Positions 36,791 to 47,034 of a stretch of 64,000 nucleotides of DNA are shown piece after piece. The stretch is from contig SADC01000419.1 in assembly GCA_004194705.1 (NCBI GenBank), positions 62,001 to 126,000 on the forward strand, given 5' to 3'. The notes under the pieces were generated by a model. It did not search any database. It was given only the letters and a program-made list of their open reading frames with translations, and was not told the DNA's origin. The stretch is from Ditylenchus dipsaci (Eukaryota > Nematoda > Chromadorea > Rhabditida > Anguinidae). The first letter of the stretch is position 1. Each line of letters starts with the position of its first letter. The translations under genes and the position numbers were made by a program.

Positions 36791-37359
36791 TTTGAAATTG
36801 TTACAATTGTGTATGAATAGATATATGAAGTGATTTTGAGCAATTTTGACATATTTTTGGAAAAGCAATCTGATTTTTTTTTGATTATTTAAAATTTCAA
36901 GATGGTGAAACCATGGTCATAACCCATACAAAGGGGGTTGAATTCAAATGCGAAATTCATTCTTTGTTCAAACATTTCATCCTTTGACAACCATGATGAT
37001 AATAAATAAAAATAAACTCATAAAGCGAACTTTTTCAAATTTCCAAAATTTTTATTTCAATTTTCGTTGATGATTTAATATGAATCAAAGGAGCATACTT
37101 GCCGATGACAATGCATACGGGACACTTTTTCTATTGCGCAGCTATTTTTAAGTCATTTATAATGTACTGATAATAAATGATCAAAAAGGACAGAAAAGAC
37201 ACGGAAATCGAACTCCATATCGATAACCACCACACAACGCTCCTATACCACTAAGACTGAACCAGCTTTCGTAAGGCCACTTTACCTAAGCCACTTTTTG
37301 GTTTTTAACTTCAAGATATCAACAATACATAATCCAAACAATAGCTTTAGAGTATAATA

Positions 37360-37785
37360 CAGTCGACTCTCGATTTGAGGACACCCAAAAAGTTCGTTCC
37401 CACCTAGGGTCCGACACATTTTTCAGCCCGATTTTTTAAATTTTTTCACCAGTTTTGTTTTGACAGTCTGGTTGCAAATATTGCAAACACTCTTATTTTG
37501 CCGATCGTTTTTTAATAACTAAATAATTTTACTACTAAAAAAGCAAAACCTCGATTTAAGGACAATCTTTTTCAAAAACCTTTGTCCTTAAATCGAGGTT
37601 TTGCTTTTTGAGTAGTGAAATTTTTTAGTTATTAAAAAACGGTCGGAGAAATTGGAATCCTTGCAATATTTGCAACCAGACTGTCAAAAAAAACTGATAA
37701 AAAAAATCAAAAATCGGAATGAAAAAAGTGTCGGACCATAGGTGGGAACGAACTTGAGGGATGTCCTTAAATCGAGAGTCGACCG
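37360..37785. mobile_element. Foldback MITE in the left palindrome arm
   Basis: TA-flanked, CAGTCGACTCTCGATTTGAG at one end and CTTAAATCGAGAGTCGACCG at the other; arms meet at AAACCTCGATTTAAGGACAA / TTGTCCTTAAATCGAGGTTT. Self-complementary over its full length. Confidence 0.88.
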
Positions 37786-37964
37786 TAAAGTGTCCCGCGC
37801 GCGTTTGAATTTGCCAAATTCTCATTGTCATCAACAAATATGGTCCTTTGAAGAAAAATTTATGAGTGTTCCAAGCTGATTATTTGAATTAATTTGTTCT
37901 TTTTGTAGTATTGTTTAGTGACATTATCTGGCGGTTATGCATTTAAATCAGTCTGGCATTCTTG

Positions 37965-38213
37965 TTAAATCAACTTAAATTTCTTTTTTGCTTTTCTAAC
38001 TTCTTCTTCATTCAAAGAGACAGCAGAATGATGATTAGAATGCTGAGAAACTTTTATGGTTTTAAATTCTCCGTTGTCGTAATATACTTCAGTTGCTTTA
38101 TCTTCATAAGGGAGTAAAACGAAAAGTTTACCATCCTTTTTTGAATATATGTCTTTGCTTAGTGCAACACTTAAATACAATAGAAAAATAAAGCTTATCA
38201 ATTGCTTGTCCAT
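37965..38213 (-). CDS. Secreted 82-residue protein, left palindrome copy
   Basis: Starts MDKQLISFIFLLYLSVALS, a signal peptide with likely cleavage before KDIYSKKDGK. The mature part of about 63 residues has no cysteine; KLFVLLPYEDKATEVYYDNG and KTIKVSQHSNHHSAV suggest two short beta hairpins, and the tail EEEVRKAKKKFKLI is basic. ATG is preceded by TTTCTCAAAA. Single exon. The 249-nt frame appears identical to the inverted copy at 42730-42978. I do not recognise a family. It could be a captured host gene or a gene belonging to the palindrome itself. Confidence 0.75.
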   Translation of the reverse strand: MDKQLISFIFLLYLSVALSKDIYSKKDGKLFVLLPYEDKATEVYYDNGEFKTIKVSQHSNHHSAVSLNEEEVRKAKKKFKLI

Positions 38214-39364
38214 TTTTTGAGAAAGATATTTTAAATTAACAAATCGGTCTACACCTAAAACAGTTGGCTCTGTATGTGTTCGAAGGTACGCCCAATAAAA
38301 TATGCCTTGGTCCTTTTTGCGGTTTTTCTTGCAAAAAAAATCTTTTTTAGACTCAGAAACTATTTATGAACACTTTTAACCATTTTTAAGCGAAACAAAC
38401 TTTTGGTATAAAAAATGTAAAGAAATTTTTTTTCATCTCCAGCCCTGACTAAATGCTACATTTTGACCGGAAGGTTGTAGGCATTCGCCTGTTGAACTTG
38501 TACTTCAACACTAGAACCCTCGAGCGGCCATTTTGTGCAGTTAAACTCAGTTTTCGACGCTGATCCCGAATATTGTCGCAGAGGTGGCTAATTCGATGTT
38601 TTGAGCGGGTAAACACCCCATTGAATTTAAATCTAAAAAATCAGCAGCAGAAAATTTGTTTTAGCTGGTTCATGAGATGTTTTCAACAGTGAGAGGTGAA
38701 AATAGCATCTTTGAAAGCTGAAATCATAAGCTTTCCAACAACATATTTTTTTGGAATTGACCATAATAAAATTTAAGGTCTTCGGTCCACAAAAACATTA
38801 GTGTCATCTTTTCAAAAACTGTGTTATTACTTAAATGTGCAAAATTACGTGTGATAACGCCGTTCGTTCAGTGAACAATATATACCATTCAACAGAGCGA
38901 GAGAAACGACGCCAGAAAATACCTCGAAGTAAAGTAAAAACAAGCTTTTGGAGTGTTTTGCAAGACTCTCGAAAGAAAATTCAAAAATAGTTTCGACGTT
39001 AAAGTTGTATTTTGCTAAAAAAACCTAGACTTTCGACACCAGATTCGCATTCAGCAGTCTGGCTTGGACCCACAAAACTCACTGTCGAATTCCGAATTCC
39101 ACTCAAGACAAAAATGATTCAAATTTTTAAAGTTAAAATATTTGTTGTCTTAAGCGGAATTCAGAAGTCGACAGTGAGTTTTGAGCAGGGCTCCCGGTAA
39201 AAATTTTCGAAAATAAGTACATTTTCTAAAAAAGTAAGATTTTGACACCGAAAATAAGCACATTTTCTAAAACACGCGAAAATCTACTTTAAACACTTTT
39301 TTCTCAATAAAGATACCACATTCAAAGAAATAAAACAATGGAAACAGTTTTTCTTTCCCATAAA

Positions 39365-39957
39365 CAGTCAACCCTCGATTTAACGACCCTGGATTTAACG
39401 GCACCCAAAATAGACCAATTTGGTCTGCATTGACTAAGATTCAGTCAAAGGGAACCCTCGATTTAACGGCACCCCGGGCCCGGTCCCTAGGGGTTCCGTT
39501 AAATCGAGGGTTCACTGTATCTCCTAACTCGATTTTTCTGTTCAATTCGTTTTGTTTTTTGCTATTTTTTGAGCGGAAAACAGAGCAAAATACATTGCTC
39601 AAAAAAAGCAAAAACAATAAAATTCAAATGTTTTTTCGCAGTCCTCATTTTTTCATGAGCCGATCAAAACGCGGCGCGATTGATATCGAAATTCACCCAA
39701 ACTTGGAGAGGAGCTTTGAGAGTTTCCACCTTCAGAGAATTCCTTGCATCTGTCCACAGCGACTTTCACAAAGAGAATACTTGCTCCATAAACGCATTAG
39801 CCAGCTGAATGAAGAATACGACGCTGACAAGTTTGTACAGTCAACCCTCGCCGTTAAATCGAGGGTTCACTTCGACTAAATCTTAGTCAATGACGACCAA
39901 ATCGGTCTATTTTCGGGTGCTGTTAAATTGAGGGGCCGTTTAATCGAGGGTTGACTG
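39365..39957. mobile_element. Pogo-like MITE pair nested in the hAT
   Basis: 39365-39517 runs from CAGTCAACCCTCGATTTAAC to GTTAAATCGAGGGTTCACTG. 39838-39957 starts CAGTCAACCCTCGCCGTTAA and ends AATCGAGGGTTGACTG. They could be two MITEs or the compound ends of one element enclosing 39518-39837. Both share the motif TAAATCGAGGGTT. Confidence 0.8.
39640..39837 (+). other. Exon-like fragment, unknown family, copy 1
   Basis: After acceptor-like TTTTTTCGCAG the frame reads HPNLERSFESFHLQRIPCIC and ISQLNEEYDADKF. It is homologous at protein level to 45890-46060 (LQKSFQRFHFEEIPRVC, IGQLNREN), both on the plus strand and both beside hAT DNA. I do not recognise the protein. It stops at the MITE boundary at 39838. 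Confidence 0.5.
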
Positions 39958-41089
39958 TATAGTCATTACTCGTTATTCTGAAAAGGAAATCTGAAATTTT
40001 TCATATAATGGTTGTGACTTTTGTTGAAGATCTTCTGTCACTTGTTCTTCGCTGGATCTACAATAAAAACTTCATCAGGAATTTGGCGCAGCATTCGATT
40101 GACTTGTGCCACTTAGTTGAAAGCTCATTTATTTGTGCGATTTTAGGCGCGACTTGTTTCGCCAGCTCCTCAGCTTCGGTGCAGTCGTAGTTTCAGCAGA
40201 CGAGAAGAGCACAATCAGCAAATCTCCCAGCTTCACAATTCTTTCAATGACCTTTCCGGGGTTAGCCATCTTTTCCCATGGAAGCCAAATTGATTTAGTC
40301 TTCGCACGGAATGCAGTGAGCATGGAATTCGTCCTTTTCGAGAAAATGAAAAATGCGGCGCAGGCGAAATTTTGAAAATTCGAAGTGTTTTCTTACATTT
40401 AAGGCGTCGACTCAGAAAATAAGTAATAATAAGTACAAAATTACAAAATAAGTACAAATCTTATTAATAAGTACGATGGAGAGCACTGGTTTTGAGGTTG
40501 AAAGACAGTTTCATAAGCAAATATATCATACTGATTGCAAATTCAGTCTCAAAAGTCTAGGTTTTCCTGGCAAAATCTAAGTTTTACGTCAAAAAGATTT
40601 TTCAATTTTCTTTCGAGAGTCTTGCAAAACACTCCAAAGATTGTTATACTTTATTTCGAAATATTTTAAGAGCAGTTTTTCTTGCTCTATCGAATAGTAT
40701 ATACCGTTTTTCGAATGAACAGCCTTATTCACACCTGATTTTTCACATTTAAGTACTAACACTATTTTTGAAAAAATTATAAAAAAATTTTTACCGAAAA
40801 TTTTAAATTTAGTATGGTTCATACAAAAACAATATGTCGTTAAAAAGCTTATGATTTCAGCTTTCAAAAGAAGCTATTTTCCACTTCTCACTGTTGAAAA
40901 CATCTCATTAACTAGCTAGAACAAATTTTCTGCTGCTGATTTTTAAGGGTATAAATTCAATGGGATGTTCACTCGCTCAAATCATCGAATTAGCCAACTC
41001 TGCGACAATATTCGGGATCAGCGTCGAAAACTGAGTCCAACTGCACAAAATGGCCGCTCGAGGGCTCTAGTGTTAATGGCTTTTGAGGC

Positions 41090-41945
41090 ACTTTTTGAAA
41101 ACTGATTTTGAGCAAGTTATCTCTCAATTTGCAGTCAGTCATAACTAACTACAAGGAAAGAATAATTCATCTAGGAGCATTTTCGAAAAAGTAGAATGAG
41201 CAAGAAAAGAAGCAAGCACGCTAAGAAAATAAAAACCTCAAATAATGATTTGTTGAGGAACAAGCTGTTCTTTTATGCCAAAATTCTATTAAAATCGAGT
41301 AGCGCCACGCCCGCATGCGCACTGACTGGATTTTTCCTTGTTGACTTTGTTCACACGCTAAGAAATTTTGACGAGAGAGATAGTTAGATAAGAAACCTGA
41401 AAAAAATCGATAATGCTTTATCACGTTATTTTGACTCTGGACCTGGATTAATTCCGTTTTCTGGAATTACAACTTTGTTATGAATTTTGTTTTCTGGAAT
41501 CTCGTTCCAGACAGCCCAGATCCATAGTCATTTTCAAATGGTCTTTGTGTGGGGAACGTGATGGTGAGAGACTGTGAGAGAAAAAAATAAAGTAACGTGA
41601 TAAAGCATTATTGATTAGTTCAGGTCTCTCTCGTTAAGATTTGATATCATGCTTCGTTCCGAACAAAGTCAACAATAAAAAATTCAGTCAGTGCGCATGC
41701 GGGCGTGGCGCTACCAATTTTTTTAAACAAATTTTGGTATAAAAGAACAGCTTGTTCCTCAACAAAATCATTATTTATTAATTTTTCAAATCTTTTTTTC
41801 AGCGTGCTTACTTTTTTATATGTATAGTTGTTCTACTTTTTTTGAAGACTGCTCTCAGATAAATTATTCTTTATTTTGTAATTAATTATGATTGACTGCA
41901 GATTGAATGATAACTTGCTTAAATCAGTCTTCGAAAAATGAAATT
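41090..41945. repeat. Foldback C inside the palindrome spacer
   Basis: Arms about 41090-41440 and 41585-41945. Shared core GCGCCACGCCCGCATGCGCA at 41303 against TGCGCATGCGGGCGTGGCGC at 41693; GGAACAAGCTGTTCTTTTAT is also complemented. Loop about 145 bp. Adjacent to foldback B. Confidence 0.9.
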
Positions 41946-42199
41946 TTCACAGGCAAAATGCCCGCTAAAATACCATTAGTCAAGGCTGCAGATGAATTTT
42001 TTTTAGAATAAGATACAAGACCTTTGAAAATGCTTTCTTAAAACTTACTTGCAGCTTGACTGAGTTGGTGAAAAGTTATTATTTCGACGATATGCCGAAA
42101 TATGCCTTAGTCCCCCGTGTAGATGTTTTTGCGAAAATTGGAAAAATTGCTTGGTGTCTTTGTTGTTTTTTGGCACAACTTTTTTTAATATTTTTATTT

Positions 42200-42400
42200 T
42201 GGGTTTTAGGCTTAGGCAAGGTTAGGCCATGGATGTTAAGACAGACTCAACATGCTTTTGAGGCTTAAAAAAGTGAAAAACATTTTTACCCCAGAATCCG
42301 ACCTTTTAAAATGCTGTAACTACCCTTGCAAACAACAAGTTTAGGCTTAGCCCTTAGGCTTGGGGGTAGGCCAGTGTACGGAAGTTGTGACTAATGAAGA
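42200..42400. repeat. TTAGGC-containing dispersed repeat
   Basis: TTTTAGGCTTAGGCAAGG at 42204, then AGGCTTGGGGGTAGGCCAGT near 42356 and TGTACGGAAGTTGTGACTAA. Related blocks at 50940-51065, 54755-54850 and 61555-61685 share GTAGGCCAGCGTACG/TATG. Confidence 0.6.
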
Positions 42401-42729
42401 GTTTACACACATTTTCCGGGGTCTGGGACATAATTCGGGTTCTTTTTACTTAAGTAAAAAAGGTGAAAATCGTTTGAAATATGCCATTTAGTCAGGGCTG
42501 GAGATGAAAAAAAGTTTTCCTTATATTTTTCATAAAAAAATTTTGTTTTGCTTTAAGATGGTTAAAAGTGCTTATAAATAGTTTCTGAGTGTGACAAAAA
42601 AGATTTTTTTGCAAGAAAAACCGCAAAAAGGACCAAGGCATATTTTATTGGGCGTACCTTCGAACACATACAGAGCCAACTGTTTTTAGGTGTAGACCGA
42701 TTTGTTAATTTAGAATATCTTTCTCAAAA

Positions 42730-42978
42730 ATGGACAAGCAATTGATAAGCTTTATTTTTCTATTGTATTTAAGTGTTGCACTAAGCAAAGACATATATTC
42801 AAAAAAGGATGGTAAACTTTTCGTTTTACTCCCTTATGAAGATAAAGCAACTGAAGTATATTACGACAACGGAGAATTTAAAACCATAAAAGTTTCTCAG
42901 CATTCTAATCATCATTCTGCTGTCTCTTTGAATGAAGAAGAAGTTAGAAAAGCAAAAAAGAAATTTAAGTTGATTTAA
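42730..42978 (+). CDS. Secreted 82-residue protein, right palindrome copy
   Basis: Same open frame as 37965-38213 in inverse orientation, with all 82 residues identical and no DNA difference that I could find. Flanks differ: for example TAGAATATCTTTCTC here against TAAAATATCTTTCTC in the other arm upstream of ATG, and one A more in the run before CAGTTGGCTC. Coding sequence better preserved than its flanks suggests selection, gene conversion or chance in a short stretch. Signal peptide and mature part are as described for the other copy. Confidence 0.75.
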   Translation: MDKQLISFIFLLYLSVALSKDIYSKKDGKLFVLLPYEDKATEVYYDNGEFKTIKVSQHSNHHSAVSLNEEEVRKAKKKFKLI

Positions 42979-43157
42979 CAAGAATGCCAGACTGATTTAA
43001 ATGCATAACCGCCAGACAATGTCACTAAACAATACTACAAAAAGAACAAATTAATTCAAATATTCAGCTTGAAACACTCATAATTTTTGCTTCAAAGGAC
43101 CATATTTGTTGATGACAATGAGAATTTGGCAAATTCAAACGCGCGCGGGACACTTCA

Positions 43158-43548
43158 CGGTCGACTCACCTATGGTCCGACACTTTTTTCATCCCAATTT
43201 TTGATTTTTTCTATCAGTTTTGTTTTTACAGTCTGGTTGCAAATATTGCAAGGATTCCAATTACTCCGACCGTTTTTTAATAACTAAAAAATTTCACTAC
43301 TCAAAAAGCAAAACCTCGATTTAAGGACAAAGATTTTTGAAAAAGATTGTCCTTAAATCGAGGTTTTGCTTTTGAGTAGTAAATTATTTAGTTATTAAAA
43401 ACGATCGGCAAAATAAGAGTGTTTGCAATATTTGCGACCAGACTGTAAAAACAAAACTGGGGAAAAAATCGAAAATCGGGCTAAAAAATGTGTCGGACCC
43501 TAGGTGGGAACGAACTTTTTGGGGTGTCCTCAAATCGAGAGTCGACTG
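43158..43548. mobile_element. Foldback MITE in the right palindrome arm
   Basis: Inverted counterpart of 37360-37785. It lacks about 32 bp after CGGTCGACTC, joining directly to ACCTATGGTCC, whereas the left-arm copy is complete. The MITE therefore inserted before the arms were duplicated, and one arm later lost this piece. Confidence 0.85.
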
Positions 43549-43647
43549 TATTATACTCCAAAACTATTGTTTGGATTATGTATTGTTGATATCTTGAAGT
43601 TAAAAACCAAAAGGTGGCTTAGGTAAAGTGGCCTAACGAAAGCTGGT

Positions 43648-43715
43648 TCAGTCTTAGTGGTATAGGAGCGTTGTGTGGTGGTTATCGATATGGAGTTCGA
43701 TTTCCGTGTCTTTTC
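43648..43715 (+). repeat. tRNA-derived (SINE-like) segment
   Basis: TTAGTGGTATAGGAGCG resembles a pol III A box and GGAGTTCGATTTCC a B box, at a tRNA-like spacing; preceded by GGTTCAGTC. No full cloverleaf. The inverted copy lies at about 37205-37270 in the left arm. Confidence 0.45.
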
Positions 43716-44354
43716 TGTCCTTATTGATCATTCATTATCAGTACATTATAAATGACTTAAAAATAGCTGCGCAATAGAAAAAGTGTCCCGTATGCATTGT
43801 CATCGACAAGTATGCTCATTTGATTCATATTAAATCATCAACGAAAATCGAAATAAAAATTTTGGAAATTTGAAAAAGTTTGCTTTATGAGTTTGTTTTA
43901 TTTATTATCATCATGGTTGTCAAAGGATGAAATGTTTGTACAAGGAATGAATTTCGCATTTGAATTCAACCTCTTTTTTATCGCTGTATCACGAGCGTTT
44001 ACATAAATTTAATTGGTCACTTTTTATTTCAAGCGTTACTGCAAGATCTTATCACCATGTTGTAGCGCAGCTCAAGGGCTACAAAAACCATGTCCTGAAT
44101 AAATAAATTTCAAGTGTGAATATATGGCTTTCTGTAAAAAACAATCTTCTGAAAAAAGACCAAAATCTAAAAATTGGGAAAAGGTGCATTTTGGTTGATT
44201 TTTTGTTTTTTTAGAAGTCCATATATCGACACTAAAAATTAAAAGATTCTGTAATTAGTTTTCTCTGGCTTTCGAGCTGCGCTACAAGATGTCGATAAGA
44301 GTTATTCGTGACACTGAATATTCAATATAAAATTTGATCACTGAAAGTGATGAA

Positions 44355-44606
44355 TAGTGCTGATCACCGAACCGGATTCTGGCCGGATGCCGGTTTTGGG
44401 TATTTGGTTTTTCTCGAAAATCCGGTCCGGAAAGGTCGATTTGGAAAAAATATATGAATAAAGTTGTACTTTTGCAAATTCGGTAATATTATTGAAAATC
44501 CGGAATCCAGCCGGTTTCCGGATTTTCCCCAAAATCCGGTCTCGAATCTGCTCAAGTATGAGCAATCCGGTCCGGAATTAATTCGGTCACCCAGGCATCA
44601 GCACTA
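44355..44606. mobile_element. hAT MITE, TCCGGATT theme
   Basis: TIR TAGTGCTGATCACCGAAC at the left; GGCATCAGCACTA at the right. Target duplication GTGATGAA/GCGATGAA (7 of 8). Both halves carry AAAATCCGGTCCGGAA, CCGGATTTTC and related palindromes. Confidence 0.88.
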
Positions 44607-44976
44607 GCGATGAATACCCTTGTCAACTTTTTAAGACGACCTGAAAAGCCTTTGGTGCCAAATGGGGCTTAACCAAAAAAAATCAAGCTAATTTCAAAAT
44701 GTTAGTTGAAAGAGAAGATTCAGGACTACAAAATGGTATATGAAAAAGAGAGAAGATCTCAACATTTATGAGAAATAAGTAGGGTTGTCGACGCGTCGAA
44801 ATTTTCGACGCGTCGAGTCGAGTCGAAAGTCGAAATTTTTGACTTGCCAAAAAAGTTTCTGCGCGCTGGTAAAATTTTAACAGATGAATTTATTTAAAAC
44901 AATTCCGCAACCCGTAACAACCTTTTAAACAAAATCACATATCACTTTCTAACAAAAGACAAATTATTTCTTTTGA

Positions 44977-45315
44977 TTATTCCTCAGTATTCTTGCTAGC
45001 TTTTGCCAAAATTTGATCCGCCAATTCTGCCTTGATGATAAGTAGGTTAGCCGCTGTTTGTCTACCCAACCGAGACCTAAGTGAATTGGGAAACAGCAGA
45101 CTGGCTTTGGAAAAGCATCTTTCCGACGCGACGCTTGAAAGAGAAATTGCAAGATATTTGCGAGCAAGTTTGGCCAAATTCGGAAAACGCCCAGCATTCG
45201 TCGCCCACCACTGATATACTGCTTTATGTCCTGTATCATGCGGCTTTGGTAATGGCATTTTCTTCTCACTTAGGAATCTGTTGACCTCCTCCTCAAATTT
45301 CAAAGGTTTATTCAT
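44977..45315 (-). CDS. hAT transposase C-terminal dimerisation domain
   Basis: A 112-codon frame starting MNKPLKFEEEVNRFLSEKK. The diagnostic hAT block is clear: VYQWWATNAGRFPNLAKLAR, KYLAISLSSVASERCFSKAS, then LRSRLGRQTAANLLIIKAEL. In full-length hAT transposases this helical segment closes the RNaseH-like fold and mediates dimerisation. The catalytic residues upstream are missing. The frame is intact, so a small protein could be made, possibly joined to the BED finger upstream at 45497-45333. It could act as a transposition repressor; that is inference. Confidence 0.88.
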   Translation of the reverse strand: MNKPLKFEEEVNRFLSEKKMPLPKPHDTGHKAVYQWWATNAGRFPNLAKLARKYLAISLSSVASERCFSKASLLFPNSLRSRLGRQTAANLLIIKAELADQILAKASKNTEE

Positions 45316-45332
45316 GATAAAGGTGAGATCTA

Positions 45333-45497
45333 CTACAGTATAAATGTAACACGGTTCTTTTCCGTTATTGACAGGGTTAAATTTAGATGACCTGTGAAGC
45401 GTGTTGTGGATGCACTTTTGCTTTGCTTGATTTCATCGCCACAGACGCATATGGCCTTGTCACCCGACTTCTTGAAATACTTCCAAACGGTAGACAT
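45333..45497 (-). CDS. BED-type zinc finger exon of the same hAT element
   Basis: 54 codons starting MSTVWKYFKKSGDKAICVCG, followed by DEIKQSKSASTTRFTGHLN. VWKYF, the Cys pair, the IK-S spacing and F-x2-HL are typical of BED fingers, which bind hAT ends. The Cys spacing here is C-x-C rather than the usual C-x2-C, so the finger may be defective, or one codon may be lost. It lies 18 bp upstream, in transcription sense, of the start of the dimerisation frame, with a stop between. Confidence 0.72.
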   Translation of the reverse strand: MSTVWKYFKKSGDKAICVCGDEIKQSKSASTTRFTGHLNLTLSITEKNRVTFIL

Positions 45498-45889
45498 CGT
45501 TCCCTGAACCAATTAAAATAAAATTCACGAGATTTAATGCCCATTTGCGGACGTGTCTTTGTAAGCGAGATATCATCATCAAAAATACAAATACAGGCTG
45601 TACAGTGAGCATTATTTTCCGAGTGCGTGTGTTAAAAATTCAAATTCAAACAGTGAAAGTGGAAATTTTCTTGGAGTCGAAAGTCGAAATTTTCGACGCG
45701 TCGAGTCGAGTCGAACGTCGAAAGTCGAAATTTTCGACTTTTCGACGTGAAAAGTCGAATTCGACGCGTCGAGTCGACAACCCTAGAAATAAGTCTTTGA
45801 AAACCCGCTCCAAACTTTTGCACCACCAGTTATTTATATCCAATTTAGATTTTTTTTTCTGAGTTTTCCGTTTTTCTTAATCAGATTAT

Positions 45890-46175
45890 GAACACTGGCA
45901 TAATGATGTCGTATTCGACGCTCACTTGCAGAAGAGCTTTCAGCGTTTCCACTTTGAGGAGATTCCTCGCGTCTGTTCACTCGGATTTGCAAAAAAACAC
46001 ACGCTCGACAAAAGCATCGGCCAGCTGAATCGAGAGAATTGTACTGACCAGGCAATAAGGATGCTAAAGCGAGTCATTCCACCTAAAGGGATACCAGCGC
46101 GTTACACGGTCAATTACAAATTTGAAAAAAGGCGGGGACTACCCATATTAAACAACTGCTGTGTGAACTCTAAGC
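45890..46175 (+). other. Exon-like fragment, unknown family, copy 2
   Basis: After acceptor-like TTTTTCTTAATCAG the frame reads HWHNDVVFDAHLQKSFQRFH, FEEIPRVCSLGF, IGQLNREN, then IPPKGIPARYTVNYKFEKRR. Related to 39640-39837; its tail DNA (ATACCAGCGCGTTACACGGT) is also found at about 31455-31500. Three dispersed pieces argue for a mobile or repeatedly duplicated gene. Family not recognised. Confidence 0.5.
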
Positions 46176-46235
46176 AGCAGATTCTATCGCTCCTGGTTTA
46201 TCAAAGTCAAAGGTACATGTCTCAATACACCTAGG

Positions 46236-46530
46236 TTGATCTCTTTGCCCTCAACCACATGATGACCAGAACGCATGAGTTTCGAAGGCTAACTACAAAA
46301 CGCTTGTATTAAAAGACTAAAATTTTTAAAAATACATCATTCGGATTAGAAAATGTCACAAAGCCACATACTTTGGTGATCCCGTATTCAACTTATATGA
46401 AATATATTGGCGGTGACCACAGATCCGAATTTAGAAAAGCAGTCATATAGCATATTATCAATAGCTGTAGGCGTTAGATTTCCAAAATAAACACAATACT
46501 GTGAGGTCGATTGGCAAGTGCAAGATTTAA
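46236..46530 (-). pseudogene. Decayed terminal exon pair of the multi-RRM gene
   Basis: 46530-46336 starts LNLALANRPHSI like the other two copies but lacks about 54 bp right after it, then resumes with YFGNLTPTAIDNMLYDCFSK and FGSVVTANIFH; a frame break follows. 46292 downward keeps SGHHVVEGKEINL after a further frame break. Splice-like borders CTATTTAG and TTTTGTAG are retained. Confidence 0.8.
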
Positions 46531-47034
46531 CTAAATAGTGATGATAACAGGATGTATCAAACAATCTTAAGCATATTTCATGAAACTTTATAGGAAACAA
46601 GCTCGATATACGTTTGCTATTCTTCAAATGCGCCTGAAGAGCAAAAAATTGAAAAAAACTTAGAAAAAATTATCGTTTTTACGACAACAATTATAATAAG
46701 CTTTCGATTTTATACTCATAAAATGACGATAAACTTTTTGTCTGCCTTTTTATTTGGACTTTAAATCACTTTTTCTGATCTGGCAATTTCAAGTAATAAT
46801 TTGCATAACCAGTCTGGAATTTGAAAATTTAAAAAGTGTAAAAAATATAGCATAAAAAAGAATCTATTTAGAAAAAAACCGCGTGTAAAGGCGATTTTGA
46901 CTTAATTTTTTCAAGATTTTTATTTAACAACTAATAACTAGTTCAAACACAACAAAAACAAAAAAATTAAAACAAAAAGTTTAAGAGCTCTTTTCTGGTC
47001 ATGACGAATATTTGTGCGAGATAAGATCCAGCTA

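Larger units (their letters stand above)
39186..40488. mobile_element. hAT-like element in the loop of foldback B
   Basis: Exact 8-bp target duplication GTTTTGAG at 39178-39185 and 40489-40496. Ends CAGGGCTCCCGG and, complemented, CAGTGCTCTCCAT; both subterminal zones repeat AAATAAGTAC. The interior includes two CAGTCAACCCTCG MITE ends and an exon-like fragment; no transposase domain is recognisable. Open frames at 40129-40375 on both strands are unassigned. Confidence 0.85.
38508..41075. repeat. Foldback B inside the palindrome spacer
   Basis: Arms about 38508-39050 and 40545-41075. Outer ends ACACTAGAACCCTCGAGCGG and, complemented, ACACTAGAGCCCTCGAGCGG. Shared interior blocks include TATTGTCGCAGA and TTGCAAGACTCTCGAAAGAA. 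The centre was later invaded by the hAT at 39186-40488. Confidence 0.9.
36947..43973. repeat. Seven-kilobase palindrome
   Basis: Arms 36947-38456 and 42485-43973 (about 1.5 kb each) are inverted copies at high identity. The outer edge is TTGAATTCAAATGCGAAATT against AATTTCGCATTTGAATTCAA; the inner edge CATCTCCAGCCCTGACTAAA against TTTAGTCAGGGCTGGAGATG. Each arm carries, from outside in, a tRNA-like segment, a foldback MITE and an 82-codon gene. The 4-kb spacer contains two more foldbacks and a hAT. The whole lies between paralogous exons of the multi-RRM gene. Confidence 0.93.
44780..45785 (-). mobile_element. hAT element, CGACGCGTCGA theme, core deleted
   Basis: TIR TAGGGTTGTCGACGCGTCGA against the right end TCGAGTCGACAACCCTA; exact 8-bp duplication GAAATAAG (44772-44779, 45786-45793). 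Both ends carry GACGCGTCGAGTCGAGTCG and TCGAAATTTTCGA arrays. The minus strand holds the first and last domains of a hAT transposase only. The empty counterpart site is at 36716-36790. Confidence 0.95.

Noticed and set aside
40129..40375. Overlapping open frames on both strands inside the hAT at 39186-40488
   Set aside because: Neither matches a hAT transposase domain that I can recognise; left unassigned.
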